NCBI GenBank assembly: GCA_964571855.1 | Contig: CAZNDO010000006.1 | Span: 62,001-126,000, forward strand | DNA from: CAYYFX01 sp964571855 | GTDB taxonomy: Bacteria > ARS69 | Length of the DNA: 64,000 bases | Direction: 5' to 3' | Shown here: positions 32,725-40,999 of the stretch, in pieces | How positions within the stretch are numbered: the stretch's first letter is position 1 | How the letters are laid out: each line of letters opens with the position of its first letter | Made by a program: the position numbers and the translations under genes | Notes under the pieces: generated by a model | Seen by the model: the letters and a program-made list of their open reading frames with translations, nothing else | Told to the model about the DNA's origin: nothing | The model's database searches: none

Positions 32725-34323
32725 ATGCGTCCTACCTTCGTGCCGTCCCTCGCCGGCGCCGCCTCGGCCGCGCGCCTGCTGCCCCTTCTGCTCGGCCTGC
32801 TCGTGCCGGCCGCTCCCGCCGGCGCCGTCACGTACCGGGTGCATCCCGACAGCGCGCTCGCCCTGGGCCCGCCGTACTACGCCACCGTGCTCGAGGCGAA
32901 CGCGGTCGCGACGGCCGGGGACTCGATCGAGGTCTCGAACGCCGGATCGCCCTACATCCACCCGACCACGATGTTCCTGGTCTCGGGTGTCGTGTACCGC
33001 GGGGGCTTCGGTCCGGAGTTCGAAGGGCCGAACACGGTCACCTATGAGACCGTGATCGAGCTGCAGCCCGACGTGGGGGTCACCGACAGCGTCATCGAGA
33101 CCGGCGCGGCCGACGCGGCCACCGTGCTGGCGGGCTTCACGATCACCGGCGGGCTCTCCTCGTTCTCGGGCGGCGGCATCTTCTGCGACGCCGGCAGCGC
33201 GCTCACGATCCGCAACTGCCGCGTGCTGCGGAACTTCGCGCAGATCGTGGGCGGCGGGATCCACATCGGCAACGGCTCCGCCGCGAAGATCTTCAACTGC
33301 GACGTCGAGGAGAACGTCGCGGGGGCGCGGGGCGGCGGCATCTCGATCGCCTTGGGCGCCGGCGCGGCCACCGTGGAGTTCTGCCGGGTGCGCGCCTGCT
33401 CGGCGGGAACCGTGACCGCGGACGGCGGCGGCGGGTTCTTCATCGCCGCGCCCGTGCCGGTCACGCGCTGCGAGATCCGCGACTGCTGGAGCGGGCTGAA
33501 CGGCGGCGGCATGCTGGTCCGCAGCGCGAGCCCGTACCTCGCGTCGAACCAGTTCGAGAACTGCGTCGCGGAGCGGAGCGGCGGGGCCGCGTACCACGAG
33601 CAGGGCGCGGGGCAGCACCGGCGCTCGTCCTTCGTGGGTTGCATCGCGCGCACGAACAACGGGGGCGGGATCTCCTTCCTCGGCGGCACCTGGACGGTGA
33701 ACGAGTGCTTCGTGCGCGACTGCTCCGCGGCCGTGCGCGGCGGCGGCGTGTACTTCAACGGCCCCGTGGGCGCCTCGATCTCGCTCACCGAGGTCCTGCG
33801 GAACACGGCGGTCGAGGGCGGCGGGATCGGCATCGTGGGCGCACCGTTCCGCACGGCCCTCTCGGTGGAGGTCTCCGCGTGCACCGTGGCGTTGAACTCC
33901 GCCACCGGCCCGAACGTCCCGGCCGCGGGGATCCAGATCTTCCCGGAGGGGAACTACGCGGACCAGATCGTGAACTGCATCATCGCGGACCAGGTCGTGG
34001 GCTCCGGGATCGCCTGCGAGGGCGCGCTCAACCAGCCGAACATCCGCTACTGCTGCGTGTGGAACGACGACGACCGGAACCTCGACGCCGAGTACAGCCG
34101 CGGCTGCGCGGACCGCACGGGGATCCAGGGGAACCTCAAGGTCGATCCCCGGTTCTGCGATCCCACCGGCCCCCACCCGCAGGTTTCCGTCGACAACTTC
34201 TCGTTCACGCGCGGAGCCGGCGAAGGCGGCGTGGACATGGGCGCGCATCCCGGCTCGGCCGACTGCACGATCGTGTCCATGGAGCGGACGACGTGGGGGC
34301 AGATCAAGAGCCTCTACCGGTGA
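32725..34323 (+). CDS. Secreted right-handed beta-helix repeat protein
   Basis: A 532-residue exported protein. The signal peptide runs through LLPLLLGLLVPAAPAGA. The body is a pectate-lyase-like parallel beta-helix: repeats such as GGGIFCDAGSALTIRNCRV, GGGIHIGNGSAAKIFNCDV, GGGISIALG, GGGFFIAAPVPVTRCEI, GGGMLVRSASPYLASNQF and GGGVYFNG recur about every 22-25 residues. No lyase catalytic residues are recognisable, so binding or structural roles are equally possible. The C-terminus MERTTWGQIKSLYR looks like a short conserved tail (W-G-x-I-K-x-L-Y-R). Confidence 0.9.
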   Translation: MRPTFVPSLAGAASAARLLPLLLGLLVPAAPAGAVTYRVHPDSALALGPPYYATVLEANAVATAGDSIEVSNAGSPYIHPTTMFLVSGVVYRGGFGPEFEGPNTVTYETVIELQPDVGVTDSVIETGAADAATVLAGFTITGGLSSFSGGGIFCDAGSALTIRNCRVLRNFAQIVGGGIHIGNGSAAKIFNCDVEENVAGARGGGISIALGAGAATVEFCRVRACSAGTVTADGGGGFFIAAPVPVTRCEIRDCWSGLNGGGMLVRSASPYLASNQFENCVAERSGGAAYHEQGAGQHRRSSFVGCIARTNNGGGISFLGGTWTVNECFVRDCSAAVRGGGVYFNGPVGASISLTEVLRNTAVEGGGIGIVGAPFRTALSVEVSACTVALNSATGPNVPAAGIQIFPEGNYADQIVNCIIADQVVGSGIACEGALNQPNIRYCCVWNDDDRNLDAEYSRGCADRTGIQGNLKVDPRFCDPTGPHPQVSVDNFSFTRGAGEGGVDMGAHPGSADCTIVSMERTTWGQIKSLYR

Positions 34324-34327
34324 GCGG

Positions 34328-36247
34328 GTGACGGCGGACCGTCCGTCGCCGCCCGCGGCCGCGCTCGCCGGCGCGCGCTCGGGGATGCTCGCGCTCGCGG
34401 CGGTGGGGCTCGCCGATCTCCTGCTGCGCGGCGGCCACCTCCCGCCCCTCGCCTCCCCGCTGCGCGACCTCTCGCTCCTCGCGGCCGGCGGGGCGGCCGC
34501 GGGGTTCCTCCTCGGCGCCGCGCGGCGGCTCCCGGGCGGCGCCGGGATCCGCCCCTTCGCGATCCTCCTGGGCGCGGCGATCGGCCTGCGCGTCTGGCTC
34601 GGCCTGCTGCACGCCGGCGGCGGGCTGCTCGGTCCGCGCGCGGTGGCGGAGGCGGCGCGCGGCGCCGGACTCATCGCCGGCGGCGCGCTGCTCGCCTGGC
34701 TGCTCCTGCGCAAGCTCCCGCGACCGGCCGCGGCCCGGTGGCACCCGGCGCGGGACGCGGCGCTCGTCGCCGCGGCGTGTCTGCCCGCGGTCCTGCCCCC
34801 GACCGGGGCGCACACCGGGGCCGGCCGGCCGAACCTCCTCGTGATCACCGTGGACACGCTGCGCTCCGACCGCCTCGGGCTCTCCGGCCACCCCGAGCGC
34901 ACGAGCCCGCACCTGGATCGCCTCGCCCGCCGCGGCGCCACGCACTTCCGCGCGGTCACCCCGCAGCCGCGCACGCTCCCGGGAATCGCGTCCCTCATGA
35001 CCGGGCGCGAACCGCCCGGCCACGGCGTCCGCGACAACTTCCACTACGCGCTCGGGCCGGACGCGGTCACGCTGGCGGAGCGGCTGCGCGAGGCGGGCTG
35101 GGTCACCGGCGCGGTGAACTCCAGCCCCGTGCTCGCGCACGACAGCGGCATCTGCCAGGGCTTCGACTCGGCCTCGGACCGCGGGGACGACTGGGCGCGC
35201 CTGCCCGTCGTGCGCGGGATCAACCACCTGGCCACGCTCGTGGCGATGCGCCGCGGGGACCGCGAGCGCATCGTGACGGATCTCGCTCTGTCCTGGCTGC
35301 GCACGCGCCCGCGCTCCGGCCCCTTCTTCCTGTGGGTGCACTACCTCGCCCCGCACATGCCGTACGAGCCGGTGCCGCCCTTCGATCGCCTCTTCGACCC
35401 GGACTACGACGGGCCGTACGCGCGCGTGCTGGACTACGGGGACATCTCGAAGGGGGACATGACCTACCGCAATCCCCTCCCCCCGCGGGCGATCCGGCAT
35501 GCGAAGGCGCTGTACGACGGCGAGGTGGCCACCACGGACCGCGCCATCGGCCGGCTGCTCGAGGGGATGGCGCGCGCCGGGGACCTGGACCGCACGGTGG
35601 TCGTGGTGACCGCGGATCACGGCGAGAGCCTCGACGAGCACGGCTACTTCTTCAACCACGGGGACTTCGTGTACGGGCCCGCCACGAACATCCCGCTCGT
35701 GTGGACGAGCCCGGGCACGCCGCCGTCCCTCGCGGACGACGCCCCGAGCCTCCCCGACGTCACGGCGCTCCTCCTGGACGAGGCCGGGCTCGATCGTCCG
35801 GACGACATCGACGGCCGCTGGCCCGTCCCGCCCGGCGCCGCGCAGTTCGGCGAGTCGGACTTCTGCCGCTTCCCCGACCTGAACGACCGCCTCGGCTACC
35901 TGCTCCCGCTCGAGATCGCGCAGAACCCCGACCGCGTGGACGACTGGGTGGAGACGTGGGAAGCGCAGGCGAACCGGGCGAAGCAGCGCTTCGTGGAGGC
36001 GGGCGGGTTCAAGCTGGTGTGGACGCCGCGACCGGACGGGGACCGCGCGGAGCTCTTCGACCTGCGCGCCGACCCGGCCGAGACCGCCGACGTCTCCGCG
36101 GCGGAGCCGGCGCTGGCCGCGGAGCTGGCGGGGGCCGTGCGGCAGTGGATCGAGGCGGGCGCGAGCCGCGAGGGCACCGCCCGCACGCGCGTCATCGACG
36201 ACGCTCTTCGCGAGCAGATGCAGGGTCTGGGATACCTCGGTCGCTGA
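34328..36247 (+). CDS. Membrane-anchored sulfatase-like enzyme
   Basis: A 639-residue protein with about five N-terminal membrane segments (roughly residues 20-160) and an external alkaline-phosphatase-superfamily domain. The metal site LLVITVDTLRSDRLG, the nucleophile loop RTLPGIASLMTG, and VTADHGESLDEHGYFFNHG are clear. Threonine occupies the place of the formylglycine cysteine of true sulfatases, which points to a phosphoethanolamine-transferase or LtaS-like mode, although the membrane part is short for that group. GTG at 34328 is four bases after the beta-helix stop. Its 3' end overlaps the convergent dinB gene by 56 bases. Confidence 0.85.
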   Translation: MTADRPSPPAAALAGARSGMLALAAVGLADLLLRGGHLPPLASPLRDLSLLAAGGAAAGFLLGAARRLPGGAGIRPFAILLGAAIGLRVWLGLLHAGGGLLGPRAVAEAARGAGLIAGGALLAWLLLRKLPRPAAARWHPARDAALVAAACLPAVLPPTGAHTGAGRPNLLVITVDTLRSDRLGLSGHPERTSPHLDRLARRGATHFRAVTPQPRTLPGIASLMTGREPPGHGVRDNFHYALGPDAVTLAERLREAGWVTGAVNSSPVLAHDSGICQGFDSASDRGDDWARLPVVRGINHLATLVAMRRGDRERIVTDLALSWLRTRPRSGPFFLWVHYLAPHMPYEPVPPFDRLFDPDYDGPYARVLDYGDISKGDMTYRNPLPPRAIRHAKALYDGEVATTDRAIGRLLEGMARAGDLDRTVVVVTADHGESLDEHGYFFNHGDFVYGPATNIPLVWTSPGTPPSLADDAPSLPDVTALLLDEAGLDRPDDIDGRWPVPPGAAQFGESDFCRFPDLNDRLGYLLPLEIAQNPDRVDDWVETWEAQANRAKQRFVEAGGFKLVWTPRPDGDRAELFDLRADPAETADVSAAEPALAAELAGAVRQWIEAGASREGTARTRVIDDALREQMQGLGYLGR

Positions 36248-37400
36248 GCAGCGTGCGCGCGCGGGAGAGCTTCGCGCGCCCGAAGCGGCGGACCACGTCG
36301 TCCTCCGCCTCGTGCAGGCGGTGCCGCGCGTCCGCGCGCCGCGCGTCCGCGAACAGGTCCATGTCCAGCGCGTCGGTCCACCCGGACAGTCCCACGCCCA
36401 CGAGCCGCAGCGCGGCGCCGGGACGCCGGTGCCGGTCCAGCAGCGCGACGGCCGCCGCCGCCAGCGTGCCGGCATCGTCCGTCGGCGCGTCCAGCGTGCG
36501 CTGCCGCATCGTCGTGCGGAAGTCTGCCGTCCGCAGCTTCACCGTGACCGTGCGCCCGGCCACGCCCAGCGCCCTCGCCCGCCGTGCGACATCCTCCGCG
36601 AGCCGCAGCAGCACGGCCGCCAGCACCTCCCCGTCGGCGATGTCCTCCGCGAACGTGGTCTCGCGCGACAGGCTCTTCGCCGCCCCGGGCGGCAGCACGG
36701 GCCGCTCGTCGATCCCCCGGGCGAGCTCCACGAGATGCGCGCCGCCGTCGCCGAAGCGGCGCGCGAAGGCGGCGGGATCCTGCGCCGCAAGCTCGGCCGT
36801 GGTGCGGATGCCGAGCCGCGCCAGCGCCGCCTCCGTGCGCGGGCCCACGCCGGGCAGGCGCGCCAGCGGCAGCGTGCGGATCCAGGCGGCGGCCTCGCCC
36901 TCGGCCACCACGAGCAGACCGTCCGGCTTCGCCGCGTCCGACGCCAGCTTCGCCACGAGCTTGGACGGCCCGATCCCCACCGACGCGGGCAGATCCAGCT
37001 CCGCGCGGATGCGGGCGCGGATGCGCTCCCCGATGCGCGGCGCCGGCCCGAACAGGCGCTCCAGGCCCCCGAGGTCGAGGTAGCCTTCGTCCAGCGAGAG
37101 GGGCTGCACCACCGGGGAGAACTCGCCCAGGATGCGGAACATGGAGCGGGAGACGGCCGCGTACTTCGCCATGTCCCCGCGCAGGATGCGCAGCTCCGGG
37201 CACAGCCTGAGCGCGGTGGCGGCGGGCATGGCGGAGCGCACGCCGCGCTTGCGCGCCTCGTACGACGCGGCCGCGATCACGCCCCGGCGGGACGCCCCGC
37301 CCACCGCGATGGGCAATCCGGCGAGCGAGGGGTCGTCGCGGATCTCGACCGACGCGTAGAACGCGTCCATGTCCACGTGCGCGACGAGCCGGCGCTGCAC
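36192..37400 (-). CDS. dinB: DNA polymerase IV (Y-family)
   Basis: A 402-residue error-prone translesion polymerase. The start VQRRLVAHVDMDAFYASVE holds the first catalytic Asp; PLSLDEGYLDL holds the Asp-Glu pair. AVGGASRRGVIAAASYEARK, the helix-hairpin-helix thumb (LPGVGPRTEAALARLGI) and the little-finger domain (SLSRETTFAEDI, ALRLVGVGLSGW) follow. GTG at 37400 has GGAGGGGATC upstream. No LexA-type box is recognisable in the short gap upstream. The C-terminus runs 56 bases into the convergent sulfatase-like gene. Confidence 0.95.
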   Translation of the reverse strand: MQRRLVAHVDMDAFYASVEIRDDPSLAGLPIAVGGASRRGVIAAASYEARKRGVRSAMPAATALRLCPELRILRGDMAKYAAVSRSMFRILGEFSPVVQPLSLDEGYLDLGGLERLFGPAPRIGERIRARIRAELDLPASVGIGPSKLVAKLASDAAKPDGLLVVAEGEAAAWIRTLPLARLPGVGPRTEAALARLGIRTTAELAAQDPAAFARRFGDGGAHLVELARGIDERPVLPPGAAKSLSRETTFAEDIADGEVLAAVLLRLAEDVARRARALGVAGRTVTVKLRTADFRTTMRQRTLDAPTDDAGTLAAAAVALLDRHRRPGAALRLVGVGLSGWTDALDMDLFADARRADARHRLHEAEDDVVRRFGRAKLSRARTLLSDRGIPDPASAREERRR

Positions 37401-37422
37401 CGCGGATCCCCTCCTGGCGCGC

Positions 37423-37505
37423 CCCGGAAGCGGGGCGGACTTCCCGCGCCGTCCGGTCCGAAGCAAGGGCCCCGGCCGGCCCGGGAAGTTCGCCCCGCTT
37501 CCGGG
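37423..37505. terminator. Inverted repeat, probable terminator upstream of dinB
   Basis: Arms 37423-37446 and 37482-37505 pair over 24 bases with one mismatch that would be a G-U pair on one strand (CCCGGAAGCGGGGCGGACTT on the left). The 35-base centre is GC-rich. It lies just after the stop at 37514 of the upstream minus-strand gene, so it most likely ends that transcript. No T-run follows. Confidence 0.5.
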
Positions 37506-37513
37506 ATACCTCC

Positions 37514-38941
37514 CTAGTGCTCGATCATGAGCCAGTAGACTTCCGGATCGAAGTCCGGGCTGTTCCCGGCGTCGTGGCAGCCCATGCACAGCGTCTCCCG
37601 GAGCGGCCGCCCCCACGAGCCGTCGCGCGCGTGGTGGCTGCCCTTCCCGTGGCACACCTCGCACTGCACGTTCTGCAGCGATTCCGATCCTCCCGGCACG
37701 TACCCCGCGGGATCGTCGGCGCCGGTGACATGGCAACGGAAGCACTCCGGCAACGCCTCCGAGCGCGCGTCCTTCAGCGTCTGGAACGCGTGCGCGTGCG
37801 GCGTCTCGGACCAGATCTCGTGCTCCCGTGCGTGGCACGTGCCGCACGAGACGTCGCCCACGTAGTAGCTGCCGTCCGGCGCGGCGCGACCCTGCGCCGC
37901 GCGCACCGCCTCCTCCTTCAGCATCTCGTTCAGGTTCGCGGCGAAGCCGTCCACCATCTCCCGCACCTCGGGGGACTCGGCATGGTCCGTGGTCAGCAGG
38001 ATCTCGTCCCCGGCGATCCGTGCGGGACGCTTGCGCGCATCCAGCCCCACGCGCACCCGCCCCAGCGCCTGGCCGCGGTCCCCGGCGGTCACGTACACGG
38101 CTCCCCCGTTCTCGGGGCCCACCGTCCCGCGGCCGGGCTCCAGGGCGCCGATCACCACGACGTCCACGAGGTCGGGGAAGCCCTCCACGAGCGTCCTCGC
38201 CTCCGCGAGGGGCATGCGCGCCATGAGGATGACGACGTCGGCCCGCCGCCGCAGCGTGGGCAGCAGCCCCGCGAGGGCGGCCCGGGGATCGAGGGTCCCC
38301 ACGCCCGCCTCCGCCAACCGGTCCGCCTCCGCTCCGACCGCCGCGGTCACCGCGGTGATGCCCACGCGCACGCCGCCCTTCTCCACGATGCGGCTCTCGG
38401 GCAGCAGCAGCGCGTCCCCCGCGCCGCGCGTGAGGTTCGCCGACACGAACGGCAGAGACGCGTCGACCGCGAGCGAGCGGAGCATCTCCTCGCCGAGGAC
38501 CGCGTCCCCCGCGCCGAGCGTGAGCGCGTCGTAGCCCAGGGTCTTCGCCATCTCCAGCAGGAACAGCCCGCGCGCCGGCCCGGTGGCGGGCTGCGGACCC
38601 GCGAGATCCCCCGCGTCCACGAGCACGACGCGCTCCACCTCCGCGCGCATGCTCTCGATGACGCCGGCCCGCCGGGCCAGCCCGCCCTTCGGGGCGCGGC
38701 CTCAACCGCACGGCGCGGTCTCGCCGTGGACGTTCGTCGACGTCAGCACGACGAGATCCGGGGCCGGACCTCCCTCGAAGGGATCCTCGATGGATTGCCG
38801 TTGCACCTCGCGGCGGAGCGCTTCGAGTTCCGCCTGCGAGAACTCGGGCCGCGCGGGCGGATCACCGTCCGCGCCGAGGAGGAACACGGCCACGCCGGGC
38901 GCGGCGAGGGCGGTGACGCGCCGGATGATGCGAGGGAGCAT
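37514..38941 (-). CDS. Candidate selenoprotein: metallophosphatase/5'-nucleotidase-like domain fused to tetraheme cytochrome c
   Basis: Read through one in-frame TGA (38704-38702), this is a 475-residue exported protein. ATG at 38941 has GGAGGT upstream and opens a signal segment (RRVTALAAPGVAVFLLGADG). The first half resembles the 5'-nucleotidase/metallophosphatase family: DLVVLTSTNVHGETAPCG, the TGA, then GRAPKGGLARRAGVIESM and VVLVDAGDLAGP. Relatives have P-C-G-C at this point, so TGA replaces the second cysteine, and homology continues in the same frame on both sides. The second half has four CxxCH heme sites (CGTCH, CFRCH, CEVCH, CMGCH). Selenocysteine is inferred. A broken gene, or a separate protein from the ATG at 38650, is the alternative. 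A yqeC-like selenium-linked gene lies at 4668. Confidence 0.7.
38673..38704 (-). promoter_or_regulatory. Possible bacterial SECIS element after the in-frame TGA
   Basis: Directly after the TGA the message is GC-rich and can fold. A four-pair stem CGGG/CCCG with loop CUGG (38684-38673) puts a GG-containing apical loop 22-25 bases after the UGA, within the range known for bacterial SECIS hairpins. A competing GCCC-CGAA-GGGC hairpin (38695-38684) overlaps it. In DNA this GC-rich such folds are common, so the support is weak. Confidence 0.3.
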
Positions 38942-39043
38942 TGGACCTCCGCGGCTTCCGTCCCAACCCCCGCGCCCGCCGCCGGTTCCCGGAGCGCAAG
39001 GTCGTCGATCGTAGCAGAAGCGCCGCGGGACGCGCGCCGCTTC

Positions 39044-39073
39044 TTGACATCCCGGCCGCGCCCATGCTCCCAT
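39044..39073 (+). promoter_or_regulatory. Sigma70 promoter of the cobalamin-riboswitch operon
   Basis: A perfect TTGACA (39044-39049) is followed after 18 bases by TCCCAT (39068-39073), preceded by TGC. Transcription from about 39080 would include the whole riboswitch that begins next to it. Confidence 0.6.
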
Positions 39074-39080
39074 GCGGCCT

Positions 39081-39240
39081 CCGGTGCGGACGCACCGGAA
39101 CATGTTCGGGTGACGGGAAGCCGGTGCGAAGCCGGCGCGGCCCCGCCACTGTAAGCGGCGACGACTCCCGCGAACGCCACGGATCCGTCCGGAAGGCGCG
39201 GGAGGACGGAAGACCCGCGAGCCAGGAGACCGGCCCGAAC
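39081..39240 (+). promoter_or_regulatory. Cobalamin (B12) riboswitch
   Basis: The conserved order of the adenosylcobalamin aptamer is present: GGGAAGCCGGTGCGAAGCCG (39115-39134), the GCGGCCCCGCCACTGTAAGC core (39136-39155), GGAGGACGGAAGACCC, and the B12 box AGCCAGGAGACCGGCCCG at 39220-39237. A 7-pair hairpin (39081-39098, loop GGAC) precedes it. About 155 bases separate the B12 box from the first ATG at 39395 and contain GAGGAG six bases before that start, so control of translation or early termination is possible. The switch would shut off the four downstream genes when cobalamin is plentiful. The gap 38942-39394 holds this element and no gene. Confidence 0.93.
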
Positions 39241-39394
39241 CCACGCACCGTTGACCGCCTTCGAGGGTGAGGCTGGTGACGACGATCCCGTTCGCGCGTG
39301 CGCGCCGCCCGCGGCGCCGCGCCGACGCTCCGAAGACCAGAACGCACGGCGGATCGCCGTTGTCCCGCGCCCTTCCGGGCCCGAGGAGACGACG

Positions 39395-40999
39395 ATGTCC
39401 GTCCGGAAGCGACTCCGCGTAGGAACCGCCGGTCTGCTCGCCCTGCCGGTCGTGGCCGCGGCGCCCGCGCGCGCCGCGACGGGACCGTGCGCCTGGGTGG
39501 TCGGCGCGAACGACGGCTCCCTCACCCGCGTCGAGCTCGACACGGGGATCGTGCACGCGAACGCGGCGACGGTCGGGACCGTCGCGAACCGGATCACCGT
39601 GGATCCGGGCGGGAGCTTCGCGCTGGTCGTCTGCTCCGGAACGGCGGACGTGCACGTGCTCGATCCCGGCACGGCATCCGTCGCGGCCGTGTGGGGCCTC
39701 CCCGCCGGCAGCAACCCGTGGGACGCGGAGATCGCCGGGAACCGCGCCTTCGTCACCTCGCTCCTCACGGATGCCGTGTTCGTCCTCGACACGGACGACG
39801 GCTCCCTGCTCGCGACCGTGCCCGTCGGCGTCGCGCCCCAGGGGATGTGCGTGGCGGACGGACGGCTGTGGGTGGCGAACACGGGCTTCGACTTCGACTC
39901 GTTCACCTTCGGCCCGGGCAGCGTGAGCGTGCTCGACCCGGTCACGTTCGCGGTGCTGGCGGAGATCCCGGTCCACACGAACCCACAGGAGTGCACGGCG
40001 GGGCCGGACGGGCGTGTGCACGTCACGTGCACCGGGGATTTCGGCGGCACCACGGGGCGCGTGGACGTGATCGATCCCGCCACGGATGCCGTGGTCGCCA
40101 CGCTCCCGGTGCCCGCCTACCCCGGCACGGCCGCGCTCGGCGCGCCGCTCCCGGCCATGTACCTCGGCGTCACCACCACGTCGTTCTCGAGCGCCGTGCT
40201 GGCCTACGATCCGTTCTCCCTCGCCTGGATCGCGGACGTGACCGATCCGCTGCTCCCCTCGTTCGACTTCTACGGCAACCTGCGCACGTCCCCGGCGGGG
40301 CAGCTGCTCGTGGCGGACTTCGCCGCCGACCTCCTGCTCGTGGAGACGCCGTCCGCCCCGGGGTCGCCGGCGGCCTACCTGGTCGGCGACGGTCCCGTGG
40401 ACATCGCGGTGGTGGACGGCGACACGCCGGTGGGCATCGCCCTCTCCGGGTTGTCCGCGGTCGACGGCCGGGACGGCGTGCGGCTCGCGTGGCATGCCAC
40501 GCCGGAGCTCGGCGTGGCGGGATTCACCGTGGAGCGGCAGGCGGAGGGCGACGCGGCGCGGGTGGTCGCGGCCGACGTGCCGGTCGCGCGCGAGGTCTCG
40601 TGGACCGACCGCTCGGCGCCTTGCGGGCCGCGACTGACGTGGCGCGTGATCGCGCGGGACGCGGCCGGCACCGCGCTGGACGAGGCCGCCGTGTCCCTCG
40701 TCCGGCGCTGCCGCGCGGACGGCCCGCTGGGCATCCGCGCGATCGCGCCGAACCCCGCGCGGGGCCGCACGCGCATCGACTTCGACTCGCCCGCCCGGGC
40801 GAGCGCCGCGCTCGAGATCGTGGACGTGACCGGGCGGCGCGTGCTGCGGCGGGAGCTCGGCGTGGTGGAGCGCGGCCCCGGGTCCACGGCGTGGGACGGC
40901 CGCGACGACGTCGGCCGCCCCGCGTCGCCGGGCCTGTACCTGGTGCGGCTCGCGGTCGGCGACGCGTCGGCCACGAGCCGGGTGCTGATGCTGCGATGA
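39395..40999 (+). CDS. Exported YVTN-like beta-propeller with FlgD-type C-terminal domain
   Basis: A 534-residue secreted protein, first gene under the cobalamin riboswitch. After a signal peptide (AGLLALPVVAAAPARAA) come propeller blades with the YVTN/YncE pattern: WVVGANDGSLTRVELDTG, VHVLDPGTASVAAVWG, AFVTSLLTDAVFVLDTDDG, NPQECTAGPDGRVHVTCTGD and VDVIDPATDAVVATLPV. A fibronectin-like module (about 360-440) and a FlgD Ig-like tail (IAPNPARGRTRIDFDS, AWDGRDDVGRPASPGLYLVR) follow. ATG at 39395 has GAGGAG at six bases. It is a paralogue of the lipoprotein at 44417. A role in catching corrinoids for the TonB receptor downstream is inferred from the riboswitch and from the Bacteroides BtuG precedent. 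Confidence 0.88.
   Translation: MSVRKRLRVGTAGLLALPVVAAAPARAATGPCAWVVGANDGSLTRVELDTGIVHANAATVGTVANRITVDPGGSFALVVCSGTADVHVLDPGTASVAAVWGLPAGSNPWDAEIAGNRAFVTSLLTDAVFVLDTDDGSLLATVPVGVAPQGMCVADGRLWVANTGFDFDSFTFGPGSVSVLDPVTFAVLAEIPVHTNPQECTAGPDGRVHVTCTGDFGGTTGRVDVIDPATDAVVATLPVPAYPGTAALGAPLPAMYLGVTTTSFSSAVLAYDPFSLAWIADVTDPLLPSFDFYGNLRTSPAGQLLVADFAADLLLVETPSAPGSPAAYLVGDGPVDIAVVDGDTPVGIALSGLSAVDGRDGVRLAWHATPELGVAGFTVERQAEGDAARVVAADVPVAREVSWTDRSAPCGPRLTWRVIARDAAGTALDEAAVSLVRRCRADGPLGIRAIAPNPARGRTRIDFDSPARASAALEIVDVTGRRVLRRELGVVERGPGSTAWDGRDDVGRPASPGLYLVRLAVGDASATSRVLMLR

Noticed and set aside
38650..38652. ATG at 38650 as true start of a shorter cytochrome protein
   Set aside because: It would cut the phosphatase-like domain in the middle, leave no signal peptide for a heme protein, and ignore clear family sequence immediately upstream in the same frame.
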